From the NCBI GenBank assembly GCA_001724265.1, contig MEDY01000452.1, positions 1 to 21,358 on the forward strand: a stretch of 21,358 bases of DNA. The letters are read 5' to 3'. The translations under genes were made by a program, and so were the position numbers. The notes below the pieces were generated by a model. The model made no database searches and had not been told where the DNA came from. It saw only the letters and a list, made by a program, of their open reading frames with translations. The stretch comes from Rhizaria sp. SCN 62-66. Its lineage: Eukaryota; Rhizaria, unplaced. This document shows positions 8,980 to 18,287 of this stretch, piece after piece (the first letter of the stretch is position 1; every line of letters starts with the position of its first letter).

Positions 8980-9360
8980 GACAACCACTGACCTTCGGAC
9001 GAAAAGGATTACTCTAACCAGTAACTAGTCGTTGGCCACAACTAGGTTTGACCAGCGGGCGAGGTCGCTATCACTCACGTATCTTATCTTTAGCGTCAAC
9101 AATCTCCAGGCTAGGATATTTTGATTTATTTGTGACTTTAATTACGACCTTTTATTTACACGCCTGATCTGTGTGACTATCCCTCGCATCTTGCTTTTCC
9201 AAGTCCTCACTCCGTTAGCCTTCATCTTTGCCGCCCATCTTGCTAAGACCAGCTCGCCTCCCGGTGGACTAAAAGACAACACACCCGCAGCAGCGACACA
9301 CCCAACCCCATCACACGGAAGTCACTTTGCTGAAACAGCAAGGCTCCAGCTCGCTCCCCA
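8980..9360. promoter_or_regulatory. Divergent intergenic region upstream of the J-protein gene
   Basis: This AT-rich spacer lies between the minus-strand small gene and the plus-strand J-protein start at 9361. It presumably carries both promoters. The final 100 nt before the ATG are C- and A-rich, like other 5' leaders in the window. I see no clear motif. Confidence 0.4.
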
Positions 9361-11217
9361 ATGCCCCCGCCGCCGGTCCACGTGCCCGCGCCGCTGCAGC
9401 CGGGCGAGTCGGTGGCCGACTGGGACATCTACGCCGTGCTGTCCCTCCCCGACGGGCTCGCCGCCACGCCCGAGGACCTGCGCGCGGCCTACCGCGACAT
9501 GTCCCGCCTTATCCATCCGGACCGCAACCCCGACGACCCGACGGCTGGCGCGCGCTTCGACCAGCTCAAGCGCGCCTACGACTACATCTCGGACCCTGAG
9601 GCGCGCGCGGGCTATGACGCGCTCCTCGCGCTGCGCCGCCAGCGCGCGCAGGCCCGCGAGCGCGAGGACGCCGGCGCGCGCGGGCTGCGCGATGCGCTTG
9701 AGGCCCGCGAGCGCGAGGCCGCCGACAAGCGCGCCTTTACCCAAGCCAAGTCGCGTTTGCAGCAAGTCAAGGACGCCGACGCCGCATTCATTGCCTCGCT
9801 GCTCGCCGCGGGCAAGCTCGACGGCGGCACGGCCACTGGCGCCGCCTCTGCACAGAAGCGCTCTGCTGCCCAGGCCCACGGCGCGGCGCACGGCACGTCG
9901 TCGCTGTTCCTCGCGCGTGCCGCCGAGGCCGCCGTATCGGGCAACGCCCAGGCCCACGCACACACTGCAGCGGCCGCTGCCGCCGCAAGCGCGCGGGCGG
10001 CGCGCGCGTTTTTCTCCGCGGAGACCGCGGACGTGGACGTCGTTGCCGCGGGCTTCTCGGCCGCCAAGTCGCGTGGCGTCTTCGGGCCTGCCCGCGAGAC
10101 CGCCGCCACCGCAGCCGCCGCCGCCGCCTTCACCGACAGCACCGACGACAGCGCCGCTTCCGTGGGCGCTGCGAGCGGGCTGGGGCTGGGCCGCGGGCTG
10201 AGCCGACAGGAGGTGCTGCTTTCTCTCCAGCAGTCGCTCGCCCAGGACAGTGCTTCAGCGGCCAGCCGCCTCTCTGCGGGCAATAGCAACCCGTTCGTGG
10301 CGCTCTCGGCCGCGGTGGCGGGCGGCGGGCGCGGCGACGCAGCGGGCTGGGATGGCCGCGTCACCGGCCGGCCCACCAGCAGCACCGGCAGCGGTGGCGG
10401 TGTCGCTACGGCTCACAGCGAGGGTGCAGATGCCTCGGCCTCGGCGTCGGCTACTGTCGGCGAGCCGCGCAGTGAGGGACCGCTTTTCGGGCCCTTCCTG
10501 CCTCTGGACACCGCAGGCGCGCGCAGTGACAGCCACAGCAGCAGCAGCAACAGTGCGAGCACATGCAGCAGCAGCGGCGCCGTCCGCTTGGAGTGGCCGG
10601 CCGACGCTGGCTCTGCCGTCGATGACAGCAAGCTGGCAGCGCGGCTCGCGGGCGCCGACGGCGCCAGCGCCAGCGCCAGCGCGGACAGCAACAGCTTTGC
10701 CGCTGCTAAGAGCGCGTTGTTGGTCTCCCCGGCCGCTGCGAGCGTTGCCTTGGCCGCGCTCACGCAGCCGCAGGAGGGCCGCCAGTCCTTCGCCTCCGCT
10801 GCCGCCGCACACAGTCAGAGTCAGAGTCAGAGTCGCAGTCATGCGAGCTCCAGTGGCTCTGGCTCTGGCTCTGGCTCTGGTTCTGGAGCGGGTGTGAGTG
10901 CGAGTGAGCGCGGCAAGAGGGGGGCGCGCGGCGCCTTGCCGTTTGTTCCCTTGACAGCAGCTGATGACACGAGCAGCAGCAGCAGTAAGCCGAGGTCTAA
11001 ACACCCACGGTCCCGGTCTAAGGGCGCTGGCGGCGATGACGACGTTATCGACGTTACCACTAACAACAGCGACAATGACGACGACGAAAACGGTGTTGAG
11101 ATCGTGCTGCCCTCCCCAGCAACAGCAACCAAGATTGTGAGCGCGAGTGCGAATAGTACGACTGTTGCGAGCAATGGCGGACAGAGCATGGTCGACGTCG
11201 ACGATGTCGATGGCTAA
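9361..11217 (+). CDS. DNAJC17/Cwf23-like J-domain protein
   Basis: This single exon has 618 codons ending in TAA. Residues about 21-86 are a J-domain: DWDIYAVL, helix II RAAYRDMSRL, the HPD motif at 52-54 (IHPDRNPDDP), and helix III FDQLKRAYDYISDPEARAGYD. A charged helix follows (RQRAQAREREDA then LRDALEAREREA, about 92-120). The J-domain placed first and followed by DLEAREREA-like sequence is distinctive of DNAJC17, a spliceosome-associated J-protein that recruits Hsp70. DNAJC17 has an RRM downstream. Here only VRLEW (about 407-411) and a weak strand-like KSALLVSPAAASVALAAL (about 450-467) could be its remains, embedded in Ala/Ser/Gly low complexity. Ser-Gln and Gly-Ser tandem repeats and an acidic tail follow. 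J-domain identity is near certain and DNAJC17 orthology is probable. A CAATG start directly precedes the conserved region. A GTGAGC at 11137 could join an alternative last exon at 11418. Confidence 0.85.
   Translation: MPPPPVHVPAPLQPGESVADWDIYAVLSLPDGLAATPEDLRAAYRDMSRLIHPDRNPDDPTAGARFDQLKRAYDYISDPEARAGYDALLALRRQRAQAREREDAGARGLRDALEAREREAADKRAFTQAKSRLQQVKDADAAFIASLLAAGKLDGGTATGAASAQKRSAAQAHGAAHGTSSLFLARAAEAAVSGNAQAHAHTAAAAAAASARAARAFFSAETADVDVVAAGFSAAKSRGVFGPARETAATAAAAAAFTDSTDDSAASVGAASGLGLGRGLSRQEVLLSLQQSLAQDSASAASRLSAGNSNPFVALSAAVAGGGRGDAAGWDGRVTGRPTSSTGSGGGVATAHSEGADASASASATVGEPRSEGPLFGPFLPLDTAGARSDSHSSSSNSASTCSSSGAVRLEWPADAGSAVDDSKLAARLAGADGASASASADSNSFAAAKSALLVSPAAASVALAALTQPQEGRQSFASAAAAHSQSQSQSRSHASSSGSGSGSGSGSGAGVSASERGKRGARGALPFVPLTAADDTSSSSSKPRSKHPRSRSKGAGGDDDVIDVTTNNSDNDDDENGVEIVLPSPATATKIVSASANSTTVASNGGQSMVDVDDVDG
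10813..10884 (+). repeat. Ser-Gln and Gly-Ser coding tandem repeats
   Basis: AGTCAG hexamers (10813-10830) encode Ser-Gln repeats. GGCTCT hexamers (10855-10884, five units, the last GGTTCT) encode Gly-Ser repeats in the C-terminal half of the J-protein. Period-6 microsatellites within coding sequence can vary between alleles. Confidence 0.9.
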
Positions 11218-11707
11218 GCGCAAAAATGACAAACTACTCAGTCGAGTCGACTTAACAATAGAAACACACTGCCTTTTCAAGTTGTTATTTGCTGTTTTCA
11301 AGTCATTGTGTATTCAGTTCATGCCTATTGCTACACACGTGGGTCTCCTGGCGCATAGCAAGCGTCTTCAAACATATGCGCTGATATGTGCTTGTTTAAT
11401 CTCCATTTTGCGCTTAGACCGCCGCCGCCGCCGCCACTGCCCGCGAGCTTCTGCAGCTCCTCCGAGACCTCAATTAATGTATGTCTAATATCAGACTAAA
11501 GTCATATCAAATATGTTAATTTATTTGACGTTACCGTGTTTGTTTTTGAAAATGCAGATAATATTTTCATTTTGATGGATGATTCGGCGCACCTGAATCG
11601 AGCAGATGCACAAGCATAACACACAATTGACTCGAGGAGATACATAAATTATACTAGTATCGGAGAAATAGATCCATGACGCAATATTTTAAGGAGCTGC
11701 ATGCCTC
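11218..11707. other. Convergent intergenic region with a small coding-like island
   Basis: It separates the ends of the J-protein gene and the giant minus-strand gene. It is mostly AT-rich, except for the GC-rich island at 11418-11477, treated separately. Nothing else is supported. Confidence 0.5.
11418..11477 (+). other. Possible terminal exon of uncertain strand
   Basis: After a pyrimidine-rich tract ending CGCTTAG, the plus strand reads TAAAAATARELLQLLRDLN then TAA, in phase 0. This matches a GTGAGC donor at 11137 in the J-protein gene, so an alternative C-terminus is conceivable. The minus strand is also protein-like here (VSEELQKLAGSGGGGGG). The island is GC-rich inside an AT-rich spacer. 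It could equally be a CCG microsatellite in a UTR. Confidence 0.25.
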
Positions 11708-14700
11708 TCACAGTTGTCCCGCCGCTGTGCCACGTGCTGCCCCTCTGTAGCTGTCTCTACTGTCGTGGGTGTGAGTGCGGAATGCGTCTTCGGTCTCCGT
11801 CTCGTACTAGTCTGTCATGAGCTGCCCGATGCCGTCGACTGCGCCGCTGCTGCCCGCGCCGCGCGCCTACAGCCACTCAGCGCCGTCAATCATTCGCAGC
11901 ACACCGCTGGCGTCACCGCCAACGTTGCCACTGCTCACGTCACTGCTGGCGCAGCAGTCACCGCCAGTCTCCCGTGAGTCACCAGCGCCAGCGCCATCAC
12001 TGTTTGTGCGAATGATTTTCGACTAAGGAGCACTCAAACAACTGCTAAAGTATGATGTTTGGGTGCCCGCAGCGTTTATACCCGCAGTAACACTGTCACC
12101 GTCGTTGTTGTTACTGGTAACGACGTTGTTTGTATCACTTGAAGCAATAGCAGCGACAGCCAGGCTAAAAAACGCGCGGCCCGTTGCTGTTGTGCTGCCC
12201 AGGCACGCGTTCGAACAGCTGCTGACCGTGCTGCTGCGGCGCTGGCGACTACAAAGAGCGATGCAAACACCGACGTTGCTCCTTGTGTTAGTAGTAACGC
12301 GGAGTTGCGCCTTGTGGGCACTAGTGCGTAGTGTCGCGAAGGAGCGGCGCGGCAGAGGACTGCCGGTACTGTCAACAGTGCTGACACCACTGCTGCGCGA
12401 ACTAGCGCTGGCAACTGCAGCGCTTGCGTGAGCGGCGTCTTGGCTTGCGGGGGTTGCGGCAGAGCTGGGGTGGCTAAGTCTGCGGTCGCGCACCCAGGCC
12501 AGACTAGGGTCCTGCTCGAAGTCAGTCAGCGACGCTGCGTGCAGCGCCTGCTCGCTCAGCGCACGCGCGCTCTCGCTCTCGGAGATAACTTTCTCGCTCT
12601 CCGACAGCAGCTCCTCGCTGCGCTGCAGCGCGCGGTCGCTTACTTCCTCGTTGTTAGAGACGAGCAGCCTCTCACTGTCAGACAGCATTTCCTCGCTGTG
12701 ATGCAATGCGCGGTCGCTCGCATCCTCGTAGTCAGCGCGGCTAAGGTTAGCTGCGCCGCCATAGCTGGGGCAGACAAAATCTTGAGTTGATTGTGCATTA
12801 GTAGCCGCGTGAGGTGTGTTTGTGCTTGCGTTGCTTGTAGTGCCGTCGTCATCTTGGATGCGCATAGCAAAGTTGCTCATGTTACTAGTGCCGTTTTTCT
12901 CAAGCGAATTGCAGCGCGTGACTCTTGGCACTGCAAGCGTGAGCAGCTGCAGCGGCGAGCGGCCCCCACTCACGCACGGCGTCCCCGTTCCCGCGTCCAG
13001 AGTCACGCGGGCCCGGTCCTCGCCCCATTCGCAGTCGCGCTCGCGCTCACGTTGCTCTTCAGCCGCCGCTGAGGGATCATCAACCTCCGCTTCGGCTTTG
13101 AACTCAGTCTCGTCCTCGGCAACTACTGCGACAGACTCGGCCTGTGCGGCAGCGGCGGTTGCTGCAGCGGCGCTGGCGCGAGCCGCGGCAACAGCGGCAG
13201 CAGCAGCAGCGGACGCGACAAAGGAACTCTCCTTGGCAGCGTCTAAGCTAGTGACGCTGTGTTTGTCCGTGGTAGCGTTTTGACTTGAGCTGCTGCCCAG
13301 ATGAGTGCTGTTCTCACTTGTGTGATGTGTGCGACCGGCACTAGCTGAGTTGTTAGCGCTGTCTCTGTTAAGCTTGTTGGCGTTGACAAACGTAGGCAGC
13401 ATGAGGTCTCCGTCGTACACGCCAGTGACAAAGTCGACGAGTGCGACACGTGCGGCGAGCGGCGACCGCGTCACGAGCTGCGCTGCGTCAAGAAACACGG
13501 AAGAGGCATCTTGCCCCGTTGATTGCGCCCGTGTCAGCGCTTGTAATCGTGAACGCGACCGTGATCGTGAGCGGGACCGCGATTGCGCGCGTAGGTGGTC
13601 GAGCGACTGCATGTGCTTATGTTTGCTCTGGTGGACGTGATTGTGCGCACCATCAAAAAGCCCACGCACACCATGCTGACCACGTTCGCTTGCTGTGTGC
13701 GCAACACCCAACGCTCTCTTGCGCGGCTGCTCCGTGGCGTGGTGGCTGTGCGGCAGCGTTCGCGTGTGCAGCACGTGGTGCCACGGCACCGCCCACCCGG
13801 CGCCGTCGCCGCCCGCCTCGTCCTCGTCCACGGGCCCCCACTTCGCGCCAGCTTTGTCGCCGGGCGTGGCAGCACCGCGTTTGTGAGGAAACAGTCTGTG
13901 ACCGTGCCTGCGTGTGGGGCTGTAACTGATATCATGGTTGCGATTATAAACGTTCTATGTCAAACGACGTTGACTTGCCTACACGTCTCCCCGCTTCTTC
14001 CGCAGCTGATCAAGTTCATGCTGGTGCTGCTGCAATATCTCAAGCCTGTCGATTGTGTTAATTGCACTTGCACTTGCGTCGTCATATCCGTCGGCAGAAC
14101 TGTCCCTGTTGCGGTTATACGTACTTCCTGTGTTGATACCGCCAGGCTTGTGGCGCAACATACTTGCAACACTTAACTGCGAGCCAGCACGGCTTGTGTT
14201 ATGCGATATCAGGTTGTTAAACGCAGTGCTAATGCCAACGCCTCCCGGAAAAGTACTATGAGAGGCGTTCGCGCTCACAGTAGAGCTGTACTGCCGCCGC
14301 GTCCACCACGCGCCCTGGCCGCCGTGGGCGGGCCCGCTAGCGCCGGTGCTGGCGCGGCTGTCTTGGCCGGCGTGGCTCGCAGCGGCAGCGCGGATGGCCG
14401 CAGTGGTCTCCTCGGCAATCGCGGTGGCCTGCGCGCTCTTGAGCAGGTGGCGCCATGATCGCGGCGGCTGCGGCGCCCAGCCCCCCGCCTCGGCGCCCAG
14501 CTCAGAGCTGCTGTCTTCATGAATGCTTGCAGTGCCAGTGCGGCGTGCGTTCGCGGTTGAATCTGAGATCGGCTGGCCACGCATGTGCACAGACCAGTGC
14601 GCGTCGCCTCCAGCGCTAGAGTCCGCGCCTGCGCCTGTGCGATGAACGCTGTCTGTAATGTCACTGTAGGCGGACGCTGTGGGCGGCGTCAGCGACTGCG

Positions 14701-17700
14701 CGGGCCAGCGCAGCGAGGCGCGGTTGCGCAGCGCGGCGGCGATGACCTCCGCCAGTGACACAGGGCCGCGGGCGGCGCTGGTGCCTGGGCCGTCAGTCGA
14801 GGGCGCTGTTGCAGCTCCGACGCCACCAGCCGTACTGCGGGCGGCGCGAGGAGACTTTGGGTTGCTGCGATCACCATATGAAGCAAACCTTGCAACATGA
14901 TGTGCGCTGGCACGGCCATGGTGTTGGATGTTGCCGCCCATGCTGGTATCCGCCGCCCATGCAAGGGGGCTGTAGCTGTGGTCGCTCGCCTCAGCTTCTG
15001 CAGCAGCCTCGGCCTCCGCCGCAGCCACCGCCGCGCGCGCAGCGTCCTGAAGATACGCCGAGTAGCCCCGCTCGCGAGCCCGCGACTGCTCCCAGAACTG
15101 CGACCAGTCGCCGCCGCCCACGGCTGCAGCGTCGCCTTGGCCCAGCTTTAGACGAACGCCCGCTGTGTCAGCGGCGCCCACATTGGCAGTCGCGCGCGCA
15201 CGGGCGCGGGCATTAGCCTCAGCGTCAGCGGCCGCCTGCGTCAGCACTAGGATTCGCTGCTCCTCGCTTTTCGCGACCACAACGTCGTTGCCGCTCTCGT
15301 GCGCACGGCTCGCGCGCGCATCCATGTAGGTCTTGTGATCGACGGGAGCGTCCTCTGCAAGCGCGGCGCGCCGGTCGCGTTCGCGGTCGCGGCGGGCCGC
15401 CACGAAGCGTGCGCGCGCCGCCAGCTCGCGCCACAGCGGCGCCAGCGCGGCGCCTTTGGCCGGGCCCAACAGCCGCGGCACTGGAGCCGCCGCCGCACCG
15501 GTGCGCACCACTGCGCTGTTGCCGCGGCTGTCGGTGACAACGGCGTGGGGCGCTGCGGCTGCGTCGGCGTGCCCGCGGAGCGCGTGCAGCGTGCGCGCGC
15601 GCAGGGACTCCCTGTTGTTGTTTTCGAACACGCCGGTTCTGGCGCTGACGTAGTCCGCGCCGCGCCCCGCGAGCCGTTCTAACTCCTCCTCTTGCTGGTG
15701 CAGCTGCTTATAGTGATTTTGCGCCTCCGCGCGCCGCTCGCGCGCGAAGGCGAGCTCCTGGAGGTCGGCCGCGTCCGGCAGCGCCAGATCGGCCCAGGTA
15801 AGCGGGCTGTACGCCGCAGCGGGGACGCTGAGGTGGACGGGGGACGCGCTGACGCCCATGCGCGCGTGTGGCGAGTCTGTGAGCTCACCGACGGAGTAAC
15901 GCAGACCGGAGTCAGCATGGCCTCTGTCACTTAAACTAGAGCTATTTGTGTAACTGTTGTCGTAGTCGTCCTCGGTGTTGCCTGTATTAGTGCCGCTGCG
16001 CGCTTTCCTTTTAGTGCCGGTAAACGGCGCTGTTGCGGCCGGCGTGGAGAGGGGCGAGAACATCGGCTGGGACACAGGAGAAAAGAACGTTGCTTCGTCG
16101 CTGTTGCTAAAACTGTTGTTGTTATAGCTGTTTCTCCGCGCACCGTCGCTGTCGCTGTAGCTGTGACGGCCACTCCTCGCGGCTGCACGATCATTGCCAG
16201 TGTCACCACCGACGATCGCAAACCACCTGCCAGCACGACTGCGTCTCGCGTCACCGTTGCTGGCGCCGGTGTTGTCAGTGGGTCTGTCACTACTGTCTGT
16301 GCGCATATGCTGCTGGTAATGCGGTTCGCCCTGCGGTTGTTGCTGCTGTTGCCGTTGCGATTGTGCATACCTCGACCGTGCTGACTGCGACGGCGGCGAC
16401 CGCTGCGGCGACTGGGAGAACACGGGGAAGCCGCTCCCGCCGACGCGGCTCGCCTGCTCCCCACGGCCTAACTGCGATCCGGGGAACTTAAGCCCAGTGT
16501 AAGTGCCGAAGCTCCTCCGGCCGCTCGTGCCACTGCCGCTGCTTGCATTGCCAGTGCTACTATCTCCGCTGTTTTTCACAACGCCGCTGCCGTGCGTACC
16601 GCCGCCATTGCTATGCGGTTTGCTGCTATTGTGCATTACCGAGCGCGCGGGTTGCCAGCGCACGCCGCCGTGCGCGCAGCTGATAAACGTGCCCGCGCCC
16701 GCACCCGCGGGCTCCGCCAACAGCGCCGACGACGGGCAGTGGCGATGACCGTGGGCCGCGGAGTGCGCCGACGGGTGACCGTGGGCCAGGGGCCCTTGCG
16801 TGTCGCGGGTCGCTATACCAGCTCCGGTATGGTTATCGGTGGCAAGACCGCCGCTTGCGTTGCTGACGGTGCTACTGGTGCAGTTGTTGCTGTCAGAGCT
16901 GTCGTCTCCCTTGTTCTCGCCGTCGCCGTTGATGCAGTAGCTGAGCCCGCTGAAGGTGCTGAGGTCGCGCACCGTAGACTCGCCCAGCTGGCTCGTGCTC
17001 GCGTGCTGGTAGCCGCCACGCGCACCACCAGCACCCTTGTGACTGTGAGCAGCAGTCTGACCGCAAGCAGCGGAGTGACCGTGAGCGGAGTGACCGTGGG
17101 GCGGCACGGCGGGAGGACGCAACACAAGCCACGGCTGTGGTAGTGCTGATGTGGGCGCGGCGGCAGGCGCCACTTCGCCGCCCTTCAAGTACTTGAGGCA
17201 GTTGCTGACGGCAGTAGTACCGCTGCCGGGAGCCGATTTATTAACCGAGTGGGCAGTGTGAGTCGAGCTTGCATTGATAATGTTAGAGTTGCCGCCACCG
17301 CCAGACATACGTGCTCTGCTGTCAAGCTCGCACTGCGGCGCCAGGCTGCTTGCCCGCATGTGCACAGTGGTGCCCTTGAGCGCGAGGTCCCCGCTATTTC
17401 GACTGCTGCTGCTGCTGCTGCTGCTGTCGACTGAGGGCGCTGAGTGCGGGTCGTTTGACTGGGACGGTGCATGCGCGCTGGCGCTACTGTTGCCGCTTGC
17501 AATGCCGCCGTGCTGGATAGCCGCAGGGCTGTTGCTGCAGCGTGTGCTACTGAAACGCATGTGGTTAGTAACGTATTGCTGGAGCGGACATGTCACCGTG
17601 TTGTGACTTGAAGCGAGGGAGTGACTTGAAGTAGCGACCTGGCGGCTCAATGCGGCCTCGCCCAGGCGACGACTTGAAGATTCAGATGCTTTCAGCAAGG

Positions 17701-17740
17701 GAGCCAGCGCGCGACTGCGCAAGTTTATCGCGCGGAGCAT
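11708..17740 (-). CDS. Giant low-complexity protein with five in-frame TAG codons
   Basis: From ATG 17740 the frame contains no TAA or TGA until TGA at 11708-11710, giving 2010 residues if TAG is sense. TAGs are codons 1254 (13979-13981), 1262 (13955-13957), 1906 (12023-12025), 1958 (11867-11869) and 1978 (11807-11809). The start MLRAINLRSRALAPLLKASE with several more Arg and no acidic cluster suggests a mitochondrial presequence. The body is rich in Ser, Ala, Gly, Asn, Thr and His: His-Gly/His-Ser repeats (HGHSAHGHS near 17050-17105, another near 16740-16790), a Ser run (17403-17426), and Arg-Ser repeats (about 13540-13586). A more ordered charged segment covers about 15350-15950 (WREL-ARARFVAARRDRERDRR), and helical repeats near 12590-12720 follow SDRALQRSEELLSESEKV. 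I recognise no domain. The first two TAGs could instead be removed as a 57-nt intron (13926-13982), and the last overlaps a GTACG; the TAGs at 12023 and 11867 have no such escape. The gene lies tail-to-tail with the J-protein gene. Confidence 0.7.
11867..11869 (-). other. In-frame TAG, codon 1958 of the giant gene
   Basis: The frame reads MIDGAEWL, TAG, ARGAGSSGAVDGIG. GC-rich coding-like sequence lies on both sides and there is no plausible donor or acceptor beside it. Confidence 0.75.
12023..12025 (-). other. In-frame TAG, codon 1906 of the giant gene
   Basis: The frame reads SSCLSAP, TAG, SKIIRTNSDGAGAGDS and continues for 105 codons with only TAGs, no TAA or TGA, to TGA at 11708. Candidate flanking splice sites are out of phase. 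Confidence 0.75.
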
Positions 17741-18287
17741 TGTTCTGAGTGTCGATGTGGGCTGCTGTCTCTTAAGCTAGAAAGCAACTGTGAGCTCAAA
17801 GGCAAGCAACGTTACTCGAACGTGTGTACTGCGCCAGTCCAATTAGAACAGGGTACATCGTATGAAGGCAGACGACTTAGGAAATTTAAAAACGAATAAA
17901 TAACTAAACATAGCATTTACTGTTGCCGGCGCAACCATGGATCTGATAACGGTTTGTTCAAGTTCATTTGAGAGAGACTTACAAAGAGTACTGAGCCAGG
18001 TCATGTGTGCCACGTGGAAGCCCCGTTGTTTGAGGCCGGTGGCAGCACACCACTTGAAGTGATCGCATATAGACAGCAAACTTGTTAAAACATATGTGTA
18101 TCGGTGTAGTACTGCGTTTCTTTTTTCTGGTTACGCGCCAATGAGTGGACAGTAGTTAGCCCCCACAACTCTTAAACAGCTTCATCAATATATGGTTTGT
18201 TTGTTTCAAATTCTCCCTCTCTCCCCCCGCACTCGCAGTGCTGGGGTCTCTGGAGGGACGCCGTGTCTCGCGCGCGCGTGGTCGCGC
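17741..18287. other. Intergenic region between the giant gene and the BAR gene
   Basis: This is the upstream region of the giant gene and the 3' side of the BAR gene, both on the minus strand. It is largely AT-rich, with a pyrimidine-rich patch at 18200-18235. A 78-codon open frame at 17843-18079 has no coding composition and I do not call it. Confidence 0.45.

Noticed and set aside
12023-12025. Programmed stop-codon readthrough at the TAGs
   Set aside because: The next bases differ at every site (A, A, G, A, T, G, T) with no TAG-CTA or CARYYA-type context, and several TAGs in one gene would make readthrough very inefficient.
12023-12080. Intron ending at CTCCTTAG that would hide the TAG at 12023
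   Set aside because: The acceptor looks fair, but the canonical donor upstream (GTATAA) is out of phase, leads to an early TGA, and is not GTACG.
14201-17143. Several plus-strand open frames of 70-180 codons opposite the giant gene
   Set aside because: They are fragments in changing frames with Arg/Ala-rich nonsense content; the minus strand keeps one frame over 6 kb.
17843-18079. 78-codon minus-strand open frame
   Set aside because: AT-rich intergenic composition, no codon bias like neighbours, no recognisable features.
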